A stretch of 64,000 nt of DNA from DATLLJ01 sp965229885 (GTDB lineage: Bacteria > Acidobacteriota > Vicinamibacteria > Vicinamibacterales > CAVVIG01): positions 1,612,001 to 1,676,000 of the forward strand of contig CBDDJX010000003.1 in the NCBI GenBank assembly GCA_965229885.1, in the 5' to 3' direction. Position numbers and translations under genes: made by a program. This document shows, piece by piece, positions 25,364-34,752 of the stretch (the first letter of the stretch is position 1; each line of letters starts with the position of its first letter). The notes below the pieces were generated by a model. That model was not told the DNA's origin and made no database searches. It worked only from the letters and a program-made list of their open reading frames with translations.

Positions 25364-27043
25364 TCAGCTCACCAAGGGCTCCGGCACCGCGGCCCCGTCT
25401 TTCCGGGGATCCGAGCCGCCGTAGTTGACTCCGGCGGCAAAATCACGCATCACGCTTTGGCCACCGCCGACCATGCTCGAGAATTCACCGCGCACGTCCA
25501 GTTCGTGGCCCTTCTGCGAGAGGCCGTGCTGCACGGCGTCCGATACTCGCGCTTCGAGCACCACGTCACAGCCGCTGAAGCTGAGCTTGGTGAACCGGGC
25601 CGATTCGAGGGCCGCTTGAATGTTCATGTCATGATCGACGACGTTGGAGACAAACTGAGCGTGCGCCTGCGCTTGATTCCAGCCACCCATGATGCCAAAC
25701 GCAATCCGTACATCGTCCCGCTCGATGAACGCCGGAATGATCGTATGAAAGGGTCGCTTGCGCGGCGCGAGCGCGTTGGGGTGGGCGGGGTCCATCGTGA
25801 AAAGGCCGCCGCGGTTTTGCAGGGCGAAGCCAGTCCCCTCCGGCACGAGCGCCGACCCGAAGTTTGCGAAATTGGATTGAATCAGCGACACCATGTTGCC
25901 GTCGCGATCGACGACGCTCAGATACGTGGTGTCGCCTCCGTCAATGGGCAACGTGCCTGACGAACGACCCTCGTTCGCGTGGAGCGGATCGATGAGGCTG
26001 GCGCGCGTGCCCGCGTAAGGCTTCGAGAGCATCGCGTCGACCGGGATGCTCGTCCATCTGGGGTCGCCGACGTGACGGTCGAGATCGGCGTAGGCAAGCT
26101 TCTTTGCCTCAATCATCACGTGGAGCGCGTCGATGGAATTATGGCCATACCTCGCGAGCGGAAAGTTCTCGAGAATATTGAGCATCATGAGCGCGGCAAT
26201 GCCCTGGCCGTTTGGTGGCAGCTCGTGAACCCGCCAGCCCCGATACACCGTCGTGAGCGGCTCGACCCATTCGGCGGCGAACGCGGCAAGATCCTCGGCA
26301 TCGAGGTGTCCTCCGTGCTGGCGGGCACAGGCCACGATCCGTTCCGCGATCTGTCCCCGGTAGACGCTTACCGGTCCATCCTCCGCGATTCGTTGATAGG
26401 TCCCCGCTAGATCGGGATTCCTGAAGACCTCACCCACTCGCGGAGCTCGGCCGCCCGGAAGATACGTGCGGGTTGCCGAGGGATGCGCCCGGAGGGTGGC
26501 CTCGCTACTCGCCCATTCGAGAGCCGTGAGCTCCGACACCGGCACACCACGATCGGCGGCGGCTATTGCCGGCGCGAGCAGTCGGGAAAAGGGCGTGCGG
26601 CCAAAGCGCTCGCTCAACAGAGCCCAGCCGGCTACCGCTCCCGGTACTGTGACGGAATGGACGCCGCTTTGAGGCATCTCGGTCAACGCGTGCGCCTTGA
26701 GAACGTCGATCGTGACGTGTGCCGGCGCCCAGCCGCTCGCGTTCAGGCCGTGCAGCCGACCCGTTGTCGCGTCGAACACCATCGCGAACAGATCGCCACC
26801 GACGCCGTTCATCATCGGCGCGACGACGCCCATCATGGCATTCGCGGCAATCGCGGCGTCGACCGCATGACCGCCGGCGGCGAGCGTCATGACCGCCGCC
26901 TGCGATGCCAACGGGTGCTCGGTCGCCGCGATCCCGAGGGACGACATCACCATGGAGCGCCCCTGGAATCGGTCTATCCGCGCACGGGTGTAATCGACCC
27001 GCGTGGGCGCGCGACGAGAAACAGGTGGAACCTGGGGCCTCAT
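25364..27043 (-). CDS. Gamma-glutamyltransferase family hydrolase
   Basis: 559 residues of the Ntn-hydrolase GGT family. The processing and nucleophile site is seen as GGDTTYLSVVDRDGN, followed by the family signature SLIQSNFANFGSALVPEGTG and NRGGLFTMD. The early GGHAVDAAIAANAMMGVVAP block is also typical. The enzyme matures by self-cleavage before Thr. No signal peptide is evident, unlike classical periplasmic GGTs, so it may act in the cytosol on gamma-glutamyl or acylated amino compounds imported by the linked transporter (inference). The start is uncertain within the first 30 residues. Confidence 0.88.
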   Translation of the reverse strand: MRPQVPPVSRRAPTRVDYTRARIDRFQGRSMVMSSLGIAATEHPLASQAAVMTLAAGGHAVDAAIAANAMMGVVAPMMNGVGGDLFAMVFDATTGRLHGLNASGWAPAHVTIDVLKAHALTEMPQSGVHSVTVPGAVAGWALLSERFGRTPFSRLLAPAIAAADRGVPVSELTALEWASSEATLRAHPSATRTYLPGGRAPRVGEVFRNPDLAGTYQRIAEDGPVSVYRGQIAERIVACARQHGGHLDAEDLAAFAAEWVEPLTTVYRGWRVHELPPNGQGIAALMMLNILENFPLARYGHNSIDALHVMIEAKKLAYADLDRHVGDPRWTSIPVDAMLSKPYAGTRASLIDPLHANEGRSSGTLPIDGGDTTYLSVVDRDGNMVSLIQSNFANFGSALVPEGTGFALQNRGGLFTMDPAHPNALAPRKRPFHTIIPAFIERDDVRIAFGIMGGWNQAQAHAQFVSNVVDHDMNIQAALESARFTKLSFSGCDVVLEARVSDAVQHGLSQKGHELDVRGEFSSMVGGGQSVMRDFAAGVNYGGSDPRKDGAAVPEPLVS

Positions 27044-27059
27044 GGCTGACCTAACGAAA

Positions 27060-27908
27060 TCACTGTCCCGTCTTCTTCCGTAGGTGACCGTACATCAGCT
27101 CTTCCGCGAACTCCACGCAATTGAACTCAAGCAGCTGCGCGTTCTGTTCAATGCGGCGATAAAGAGGCATGCGAATCTTCCATGGACGAGTGAAGACGAG
27201 CGGATCTTCGATGGTTGCTTCATACATCAGATGATCGGGGCCAGTGGCCGTGTACCGTTCAACGACGTGTAAGGCGTCGCTGTGGAAGTTACCAGCGCTG
27301 TCGAACCACGTCTGATCGTTGAAGCTCGTCACATCGACGACCAAGGTCTCGCCCTCCCACACGCCTTTTGACCACCCCATCCAGGTGTCGGTGTCCAAGG
27401 CGCTTTCCTGCCCTCTGTTCATGAACACCACGCGGCTGGCGTTGGCAAATTCGTAGGCAATTAGGATCTGGTCCGGCCCCTGGACAATTTGAAACGGGAA
27501 TGGCATGTAGGTGGCGCGCGGCACGCCCGGCAGGTAGCACTTGACCGTAGGGTCGCGGGTTAGCCAGGTCTTGAGATTTTCACTCTTCTTGGCAGCCGCT
27601 TCTGGCCGGTATGGGATCTCGCCTCCTTCTACCACCCCGAGGCCGGCTGGGATGGCGCCACGTGCGCCCATCGCGACAACCGGACTCGGTCGAGCGGCGT
27701 GATCCAATAGGTCCCAATTCGCGGTATTGAGGGCCTGCCAGACGCCGCTCAGATTGGGCTTGCCATCAGGCGTTCGCGGGGCGCGATACTCTCGCGTTTG
27801 GCCAGCCAAAGGTTGTTCAGCGATCCTGAAAGTTGCCGTCATAGCAACAGCGGCTACCGCGGCGGCCACGACGATACTCTTGATCGTGCCTCCGAACTGA
27901 TTACGCAT
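27060..27908 (-). CDS. Secreted paralog B3, unknown function
   Basis: 282 residues, signal peptide to about residue 36 (EQPLAGQ). Same B blocks: TPDGKPNLSGVWQALNTANW, VVEGGEIPYRP, DPTVKCYLPGVPRATYMPFP, GVWEGETLVVDVTSFNDQTW, FDSAGNFHSDALHVVERYT, FTRPWKIRMPLYRR, EFNCVEFAEELMYG. It starts the minus-strand group B3, GGT, transporter; a 16-base gap to GGT suggests a common transcript. This links the unknown family to gamma-glutamyl and carboxylate handling, by context only. Confidence 0.82.
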   Translation of the reverse strand: MRNQFGGTIKSIVVAAAVAAVAMTATFRIAEQPLAGQTREYRAPRTPDGKPNLSGVWQALNTANWDLLDHAARPSPVVAMGARGAIPAGLGVVEGGEIPYRPEAAAKKSENLKTWLTRDPTVKCYLPGVPRATYMPFPFQIVQGPDQILIAYEFANASRVVFMNRGQESALDTDTWMGWSKGVWEGETLVVDVTSFNDQTWFDSAGNFHSDALHVVERYTATGPDHLMYEATIEDPLVFTRPWKIRMPLYRRIEQNAQLLEFNCVEFAEELMYGHLRKKTGQ

Positions 27909-28634
27909 ATCAGATGCCTCCCTTCTTGAAGCTTGGATATTATGTCAGTACGCGCCGGCACGATCCTGGAAAAGTCAAGGCATCCTGCCTCGGTCGACCA
28001 TGGAACAGCGCCTGGCGCGGACAGATGAACGGCCGGGAAGATTAGGTAACAGATCAGTCCGGGGACATGGGCAACAGCTGTTTCCGGACGGTTCGGCCTT
28101 CGTGATCTTGAATTCTCAGTTGATTCAGCGCCTGGCCCTTCGCCTCGCTCTCAGCCGTAAATCTATTTTCCTCAAACGGCGTCAACCTCGCCCCGTAGAT
28201 CCTGAGTCGATAGCCGACATTCGCGGGGCCCAGGTTAACAGAAAACCCGCGACGATAACCGTCAGGCTGATTCGTAAAGCCACGACGCCTTTGACCCCAC
28301 TCCCCGCGAACCAGCCTCTGGCCTTGCCCGTTAATTCTTCGCGCGGGATCAACCTGTAAGCGGCCACGCCCTGCGGGCCGCGCGCCGTGATCTCGGTCGT
28401 TACGGCCTTGCCACAGGAGAATCACTGTGGCTGTGGCCGGGGGGCGTGTCCGAGAACGGGTCTTCCGTCAACCTCAACGCGACTAATGTCGGCTATCGTC
28501 TCAGCCCACGTAGGCTTGCGATCCGGATCCTTGCGGCGGCGGGGCGGTTGGTGGGGCCTGAAGGGGCTGGTCATGCGGGCAAATTAACAGTGCCACACCG
28601 TGGGCGTCTGTTCGGTAACATGGGAGGGGTGCTA
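27909..28634. other. Decayed intergenic region with an inverted repeat pair
   Basis: No intact gene. On the minus strand two short readings, AYRLIPREELTGKARGWFAG and NRFTAESEAKGQALNQLRIQ, look protein-like but lie in different frames and match no family I know. Two copies of a 48-50 base element lie in opposite orientation (28203-28250 and 28455-28503). Confidence 0.5.
28203..28503. repeat. Inverted pair of a roughly 48-base repeat
   Basis: Copy 1 at 28203-28250 (minus) and copy 2 at 28455-28503 (plus) share GTYAACCT...AATGTCGGCTATCGWCTCA and a looser CGGGTYTTCYG in front. Both copies translate similarly (SVNLGPANVGYRL and SVNLNATNVGYRL), so this could be duplicated coding remnant or a mobile repeat. 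About 200 bases separate them. Confidence 0.6.
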
Positions 28635-28861
28635 ATGAAGCGACTCGTGACTCTGGCAATGATCGGCGCTGCCAGCTTGGCGGCGGCCGGGAAACCCACC
28701 CGCGGACCACATCTACTTGCTACGCCAGACTCGACCGGCGGGCCCGGGCGCTTCACGCTCTGAACCGCCTGACCTTCGGCCCGCGGCCAGGGGACGTGGA
28801 CCGGATCCTAGCGTTCGGAATCGACCGGTTCATGGACGATCTATGTGAAGGAGTCGTATGA
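28635..28861 (+). pseudogene. 5' remnant of a DUF1800 protein
   Basis: After a gggaggggt ribosome site, ATG 28635 starts a signal-like segment (MKRLVTLAMIGAASLAAAG). In a shifted frame the DUF1800 opening follows: ALHALNRLTFGPRPGDVDRI, then FGIDRFMD. The text then runs into the start of the efflux operon and stops at 28859-28861. Only the first 40 or so residues of a 500-residue family remain. Confidence 0.6.
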
Positions 28862-30087
28862 GAACACGCGTGTGGTGCGCGGCGCCGGCCCTGTTAGCAC
28901 TGTCGTGCGGCAGCGCTCTTGTTGGTGCCCAAACGGTTCTGTCGGAAGCCGACGCATTGGCGCGGCTGTCAAGCGAGAGCCCGCGCATCCGGGCGATTCG
29001 CAGCGCGATCGATCTGGCTCGGGCGGAAGCGCTCATGGTGGGACGGTGGCCCAATCCGCGGGTGACGTTCGATCGCGAATCCATTGCCGGCATCAGGGAG
29101 ACGATCACGAGCGTCGCGCAGGGGCTGCCGATCACCGGCCGGCGCGGGTTCGAAAAGAGCGCGGCGCTGGCGCTCGTGGATGCCGCAACCAGCCGCACCG
29201 ATGACGAGATACGGCGCACGCGCGCGGATCTGCGGCTGGCGTTTGCCGACCTTGCTGGATCGCAGACGCGCGAGCGCGAGCTGGTGCGCGCTCGAGACCG
29301 CCTGCAGGGACTCGCCGACATATTGGCGAAAAGAGAGGAGGCGGGTGAAGGCGCTGGCTTCGATCGCCTCCGATCGGAGCGGGAAGTGCTCGAGTTGGAA
29401 GCGGATCGCGTGGCCGCCGCGAGCGAGCGCGCCCGCGCGCAGGGGGCACTCGCCAGCTTCTTCGCCGGGCCGATCGATCCAGCCAGCCTTGTCGCAGCCG
29501 ATGTGGCCACAACGCGCACGACAGCCTTGCCTTCACTCGAGGCGCTGATCACGCGCGCGGAGGGCGCACGGGGAGAGTTGATCGCGCTTCGCCACGAGAT
29601 CGACTCCTCGGAATTCGCCCTGAGGGCCGCCGGCCGGCGCGCCATTCCTGAGCCGGAAGTGATCGTGGGAGCGAAATCCTCCAGCGCGCTGGGAGGCGAC
29701 GTGGGAGGCGTCTTCGGTATCCAGGCCGTGATTCCCCTCTTCGATCGCGGAGGTCCGGAGCGGGCGCTCGCTGCGGCCGCGGGCAGCCGTGCTGAAGCGC
29801 AGTTGGATGCGTTACGCCTGAGTATTCGCGCGCAACTCGGCGCCCTGAGAACGGCGGCGGTCGAGCGGCGTTCGGCCGCCGATCGCTATCGTGCGGCCGC
29901 GGCCAGCAGCGCCGAGCTCGAGCGCATCGCGGAGGTCAGTTACGCAGCCGGCGAACGCGGCATTCTGGAATTGCTCGACGCGTACCGAAGTGCGTCCCTC
30001 GCCGAGCTGCGGCAGACGACACTGGACGTCGCGGCGCGCCGGGCGGAGATCGAGCTCGAATACGTCAGCGGATGGGAGATCCCGTGA
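28858..30087 (+). CDS. Outer-membrane efflux protein (TolC/CzcC type)
   Basis: 409 residues. Signal peptide to about residue 23 (GSALVGAQ). The remainder is long helical repeats with two related halves, as in TolC-family trimeric channels; SPRIRAIRSAIDLARAEALM and LRQTTLDVAARRAEIELEYV are typical coiled stretches. It would form the outer-membrane exit duct for the pump encoded downstream. Ribosome site GAAGGAG before ATG 28858. Its stop overlaps the start of the adaptor gene (GTGA), marking an operon. Confidence 0.88.
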   Translation: MRTRVWCAAPALLALSCGSALVGAQTVLSEADALARLSSESPRIRAIRSAIDLARAEALMVGRWPNPRVTFDRESIAGIRETITSVAQGLPITGRRGFEKSAALALVDAATSRTDDEIRRTRADLRLAFADLAGSQTRERELVRARDRLQGLADILAKREEAGEGAGFDRLRSEREVLELEADRVAAASERARAQGALASFFAGPIDPASLVAADVATTRTTALPSLEALITRAEGARGELIALRHEIDSSEFALRAAGRRAIPEPEVIVGAKSSSALGGDVGGVFGIQAVIPLFDRGGPERALAAAAGSRAEAQLDALRLSIRAQLGALRTAAVERRSAADRYRAAAASSAELERIAEVSYAAGERGILELLDAYRSASLAELRQTTLDVAARRAEIELEYVSGWEIP

Positions 30088-31646
30088 TAAAGGTAAGACA
30101 CGTCGCCACGTTGATCGTTGCCGCGGGCTGCCTGTCGATTGGATGCACTCGCCGTAATGAGCAGACTGCGGCAGAAGTCCCACCCCTTAATGTGACTAAT
30201 GCTGTGACCAGTTGGACGGAGAAGACCGAGCTGTTCATGGAGCACCCGCCGCTCGTCGCCGGTCAGACGGTGCGCTTTGCCGTGCACCTCACGAGGCTCG
30301 GTGACTTCAGCGCGCTCAACGCCGGGCGGCCGAACATCCAGATGACCCCGGAAGCCGGAGGTTCGCCGGTCGTCCTCGCCGGCTCGGATCCGCTTCGGCC
30401 GGGCGCGTTTCGTGTCGAAGGGAAGCTACCGCCGGCGGGTCGATATCGATGGGCGCTGGATGTCGAGGCGCCAGGCCTGACCGATCGACACGATCTCGGC
30501 CTCGTCACGGTGTTCACCGACGAGGCCGGTGCCGTTGCGGACGCAGAAAAGCGTCCACTCGACGACGCCTCCGGGATCAGCTATCTCAAAGAGCAGCAGT
30601 GGACGAACGAGTTCGCCACGACGACGGTTGGCGAGGCGGATGTTCGGACGGCGATGCGAATCCCCGCCACCATCGAGCCGGTGACCGGGGGTGAGGCCTT
30701 TGTCGGCGCACCGGCGGCTGGACGGTACATGGCGACGGCGCTGCCGTCAGTCGGCGACCGCATCGGCGCCGGACGGGCACTGGGTCGCATCGAACCGCGG
30801 CTCTCGGAGAACGGCGCGGATCGCGCGACGCTCGAGGCCGGCGTGGCCGAAGCGCGAAGCGCGGTTGAAGCGGCGCGCGCCGATCTGGCGCGCGCCGAGC
30901 GGCTGCTCGCCGAACGCGCGCTCCCCGCGCGCCGGGTGGAAGAAGCGCGCCGGGCGGTGGGAGTGACCGAGTCGAAATTCAAGGCCGCTCAGGCGCGGCT
31001 CGCGCAACGCGACGAGGTACTGGGCAGCGGGGGTGGCGCAGCCTCTGGAAACTCGTTCGTCCTTCGGGCGCCCATTGCTGGCCGCGTCGTGGAAGTGTTC
31101 GCCGTCCTTGGCGCGTCATACCAGGAGGGGGCGCCGCTGTTCCGAATCGTTCGCACGGATCGGGTCGAGCTGCAGGCCCAGCTCCCGGCAAGCGACGCGC
31201 CGTTATCCCACGCAATCACGGGCCTGTCGCTCGAAATGCCGGGCCGGGCCGACCCCATCCCGCTCGATCCCGATCACGTCCACGACGCCGGCGTGATTGA
31301 TCCGCGGACGCGGGCGCTGCTGATCCAGGTCGAAGTGGCGAATCCCAACGGGATGCTGCTGATTGGCCAGACGGGTACGGCTGTGATTTACACCGGAAAT
31401 ACACAACGTCTGCCGGTCGTGCCGAAGGCTGCCGTGCTGACCGAGGCGGGTCGTCCATATGTCTTCGTGCAAACGGGCGGAGAGAGTTTCGCGCGGCGGT
31501 TCGTCGATGTGGCGGTCCGCGACGGCAACATGATCGGCGTTCGCGCCGGAGTGAAGGCTGGCGAACGTGTTGTCACGCGGGGCGCGTACGAAGTGCAGCT
31601 CGCGTCAGCCACGAGCGGACTGCCGGCGGAAGGTCACGTTCACTAA
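30084..31646 (+). CDS. RND efflux periplasmic adaptor lipoprotein (CzcB/CusB type)
   Basis: About 520 residues from GTG 30084 (GGGAG upstream; ATG 30072 also in frame). Lipobox LSIGC near residue 16 predicts attachment to the inner membrane. An N-terminal extra domain of about 130 residues precedes the adaptor core, which has a barrel-sandwich part (RAPIAGRVVEVFAVLGASYQ-type lipoyl half), a helical hairpin rich in Ala/Arg/Glu (about 240-310) and a beta-barrel (GMLLIGQTGTAVIYTGN). It bridges pump and outer-membrane channel. The extra N-terminal domain is common in CusB/CzcB relatives and may bind metal. Confidence 0.85.
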   Translation: MIKVRHVATLIVAAGCLSIGCTRRNEQTAAEVPPLNVTNAVTSWTEKTELFMEHPPLVAGQTVRFAVHLTRLGDFSALNAGRPNIQMTPEAGGSPVVLAGSDPLRPGAFRVEGKLPPAGRYRWALDVEAPGLTDRHDLGLVTVFTDEAGAVADAEKRPLDDASGISYLKEQQWTNEFATTTVGEADVRTAMRIPATIEPVTGGEAFVGAPAAGRYMATALPSVGDRIGAGRALGRIEPRLSENGADRATLEAGVAEARSAVEAARADLARAERLLAERALPARRVEEARRAVGVTESKFKAAQARLAQRDEVLGSGGGAASGNSFVLRAPIAGRVVEVFAVLGASYQEGAPLFRIVRTDRVELQAQLPASDAPLSHAITGLSLEMPGRADPIPLDPDHVHDAGVIDPRTRALLIQVEVANPNGMLLIGQTGTAVIYTGNTQRLPVVPKAAVLTEAGRPYVFVQTGGESFARRFVDVAVRDGNMIGVRAGVKAGERVVTRGAYEVQLASATSGLPAEGHVH

Positions 31647-31664
31647 GGACACGACGAGCCACAC

Positions 31665-34600
31665 ATGAAGCGTCTGATTCAATGGTCGATTGACCACCAC
31701 TGGCTGGTGGTCCTGATGTCGGCGGCGCTGCTCGTGGCCGGCGTCTGGACGGCGCGCGACATGCCCGTCGATGTGTTCCCGGACCTCACAGCGCCGACGG
31801 TCACCATCCTGACCGAAGGCCACGGGATGGCCCCGGACGAGATGGAGTCGCTCGTTACATTTCCCATCGAGGCGTCGATTAACGGCGCCGCCGGTGTCCG
31901 GCGCGTGCGTTCAGCGACCGCGGTGGGTATCTCGGTCGTCTGGGTCGAATTCGATTGGGGGACGGACATTTACCTGGCGCGGCAGCTCGTCGCGGAGAAG
32001 CTGTCGCTCGTCAGCAGCTCGCTGCCGCCGCAGGTCGAGCGCCCGATCCTGGCGCCGATCTCGTCGATCATGGGCGAGATTCTGTTCTTTGCGCTGTCAT
32101 CGGAATCTGACGATCCGTTGACGCTTCGGACCGTTGCAGACACCGTCGTCAGACGCCGGTTGCTTGCCGTACGTGGCGTCTCCCAGGTGACGCCAATTGG
32201 CGGAGCGGAACGACAGTTCCAGGTGATCGCCCATCCTCAGGCGCTGCGTGCGAATCGCGTGTCGCTGACCGAGTTGCTCGATGCCGTGCGGGGCGCGAGC
32301 GGGAATACGTCCGCCGGTATCTACACCGAAGGCCCTCAAGAATACGTGCTGCAGGCCATCGGCCGCGTCAGAAGCGTGGACGACATCGGGAACAGCGTCA
32401 TCGGCCTGCGCGGCACGCGATCCGTGCTCGTGCGCGACGTCGCCGACGTTCGAGAGGCCGCCGCGCTGAAGCGCGGCGAAGGATCCCGCAACGGCAAGCC
32501 CGCCGTGATCGTCGGCGTCCAGAAGCAGCCGGGAGCGAACACCATCGACGTGACGGCCCGCCTCGATCGTGAGCTCGACGCGCTGCAGCAGGAGCTTCCT
32601 GAAGGCATCACGATCGATCGCCGAATTTTCAGACAGTCCGACTTCATCGAAGTGGCGGTCGCCAATGTCATCAAGGCGCTCCGCGACGGCGGCCTGCTCG
32701 TTATCGTCGTCGTGCTCGTATTCCTCGCCAACCTTCGAGCGGCTGCGATTACGCTGACGGCGATACCATTGTCGCTGGTGGCCGCCGTTCTGGTGCTGCG
32801 CGGGTCCGGGGCCACGATCAATACGATGACCCTGGGCGGGATGGCGATCGCGATTGGCGCGCTCGTCGACGACGCGATCATCGACGTGGAGAACGTGGTA
32901 CGGCGGCTGCGGGAGAACCAGAGCAAGCCGCCGGCGGAACGGCAGCCGGCCTCGGCGATCGTGCGCGACGCAACGCTCGAGATCAGAACGTCCATCGTGT
33001 TCGCGACGGTGATCATCGTGATGGTCTTCCTGCCTATCTTCGGCCTGTCCGGCATCGAGGGCCGGCTACTGACGCCGCTCGCGGTTGCGTACATCGTCGC
33101 TCTGGGAACGTCGCTGGTCGTCGCGATGCTCGTCACCCCGGCGCTCTGTTTTGCGTTCCTGCCGAACAGCGCTTCCGTGCTCCGTGGGCACGACGGCGGG
33201 CTCGCCCGCACGCTCAAGGCGCGCTTCGCGCGGCTGCTGCCGTATGCGCTCGATCGGCCCGTCTTCGTCATGGCACTGTGCGGGGTGATGCTGGCCAGCG
33301 CCGTCGTGGCGACTCTCCGATTCGGCACCGCGTTCCTGCCGGAGTTCCACGAAGGCAGCCTGACGATCAGCGTCAACACGCTTCCCGGGACATCGCTCGC
33401 GAAGTCAGACGAGATCGGCCGCCGCGTCGAACAGATTCTGCTGATGGAGCCCGAAGTGGTGGCGACCGCACGCCGGCAGGGCCGAGCCGAGTACGACGAG
33501 CACGTCCAGGGCGTCGAAGCGGCGGAAATCGACGTGGGTCTGCGCGAGGGCGAGCGGCCGCGCGAAGAGCTACTGGCGAGCTTACGGCGCGCGTTTTCCG
33601 TGCTGCCCGGCACGAACGTGACGCTGGGGCAGCCGATCTCGCACCGGATCGATCACATGCTGTCAGGCACGCGCGCCAATATCGCCGTGAAGGTGTTCGG
33701 CGACGACTTGTTGACGCTCCGTCGCCTCGGAGAAAATGTGCGCAACGCGATGCGCGCCGTTCCGGGCGTCGCCGATTTGTCTCTCGAGCAGCAGATGGAC
33801 ATCCCGGTTATTCGGTTCGTGTTGAATCGCACGGCGATTGCCAGCTACGGCCTCAAGGCCCGCGAGGTGGCGGAGGCGATCGAGACGAGCTTCGCGGGGA
33901 CAACGGTTGGGCGGGTGTTCGACCGCGCGACGTCCTTTGATTTGGTGGTCAAGCTGGATGCCGATGCGGGCGTGGACTTCGAACGCATCGCGGATCTGCC
34001 TATCGACACGCCAACGGGGGAGACCGTGCCGATTCGGGTGCTCGCCGACGTTCGCCGCGAGACCGGCCCGAACATGATTCTCCGCGAGAACGTCCAGCGA
34101 AGGATCGTGATTTCGTGTAACGTCGCTGGAAGGGACCTCGGGAGCGTGGTGAACGACATCCGTCAGGCCGTGTCGCAGGCGGTGTCGATGCCGGCTGGCT
34201 ATCGTGTCGAGTACGGCGGACAGTTCGAGAGCCAGCAGAGCGCGTCCGAGCGTTTGCTGCTCCTCGGGGCCGCGGTCGTCGTGGGACTCTTCGTCATGCT
34301 CGTGTTGGCTTTTGGGAACTCGAGGGACGCACTGCTCGTCATGCTGAATCTGCCGCTTGCCCTTATTGGCGGCGTCGCCGGCGTCTTCCTCTCTGGCGCT
34401 GTGCTCAGCGTGGCGTCGATGATCGGGTTCATCACGTTGTTCGGCATCGCCACCAGAAACGGCATCATGCTGGTGTCGCACATCCGCCATCTGGTGGAGT
34501 TCGAACACGTCACCAGTTTTCGCGAAGCGGTCGAGCGTGCTGCGCACGAGCGGCTCGTGCCGATTCTGATGACGGCCATGTCTTCAGGGCTGGCGCTCAT

Positions 34601-34751
34601 CCCGTTGGCGTTTGCGGCCGGAGCATCGGGCAGCGAAATCCAGACGCCCATGGCGATCGTCATCCTGTGCGGCCTGACGACTTCCACGCTGTTGAATATG
34701 TTTGTGGTGCCGACTCTGTACTTGCGTTATGGCGAGCGAAAGGTGCGTTGA
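31665..34751 (+). CDS. Heavy-metal RND efflux pump (CzcA/CusA-like)
   Basis: 1028 residues, the full length of HME-RND pumps. N-terminal helix 1 is followed by DMPVDVFPDLTAPTVTILTE, a hallmark of this group. Helix 4 holds AIGALVDDAIIDVENVVRRL with the acidic residues of the proton relay. The second half repeats the fold and ends TTSTLLNMFVVPTLYLRYGE. It drives metal ions from the periplasm outward using the proton gradient. The exact metal cannot be read; the helix-4 motif differs from CusA (copper) and from classical CzcA. Third gene of a three-part efflux operon. Confidence 0.92.
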   Translation: MKRLIQWSIDHHWLVVLMSAALLVAGVWTARDMPVDVFPDLTAPTVTILTEGHGMAPDEMESLVTFPIEASINGAAGVRRVRSATAVGISVVWVEFDWGTDIYLARQLVAEKLSLVSSSLPPQVERPILAPISSIMGEILFFALSSESDDPLTLRTVADTVVRRRLLAVRGVSQVTPIGGAERQFQVIAHPQALRANRVSLTELLDAVRGASGNTSAGIYTEGPQEYVLQAIGRVRSVDDIGNSVIGLRGTRSVLVRDVADVREAAALKRGEGSRNGKPAVIVGVQKQPGANTIDVTARLDRELDALQQELPEGITIDRRIFRQSDFIEVAVANVIKALRDGGLLVIVVVLVFLANLRAAAITLTAIPLSLVAAVLVLRGSGATINTMTLGGMAIAIGALVDDAIIDVENVVRRLRENQSKPPAERQPASAIVRDATLEIRTSIVFATVIIVMVFLPIFGLSGIEGRLLTPLAVAYIVALGTSLVVAMLVTPALCFAFLPNSASVLRGHDGGLARTLKARFARLLPYALDRPVFVMALCGVMLASAVVATLRFGTAFLPEFHEGSLTISVNTLPGTSLAKSDEIGRRVEQILLMEPEVVATARRQGRAEYDEHVQGVEAAEIDVGLREGERPREELLASLRRAFSVLPGTNVTLGQPISHRIDHMLSGTRANIAVKVFGDDLLTLRRLGENVRNAMRAVPGVADLSLEQQMDIPVIRFVLNRTAIASYGLKAREVAEAIETSFAGTTVGRVFDRATSFDLVVKLDADAGVDFERIADLPIDTPTGETVPIRVLADVRRETGPNMILRENVQRRIVISCNVAGRDLGSVVNDIRQAVSQAVSMPAGYRVEYGGQFESQQSASERLLLLGAAVVVGLFVMLVLAFGNSRDALLVMLNLPLALIGGVAGVFLSGAVLSVASMIGFITLFGIATRNGIMLVSHIRHLVEFEHVTSFREAVERAAHERLVPILMTAMSSGLALIPLAFAAGASGSEIQTPMAIVILCGLTTSTLLNMFVVPTLYLRYGERKVR

Positions 34752-34752
34752 C

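Noticed and set aside
32336..33613. 425-codon minus-strand frame inside the RND pump gene
   Set aside because: Ser/Arg/Thr-rich shadow of a conserved pump; high GC leaves long antisense frames.
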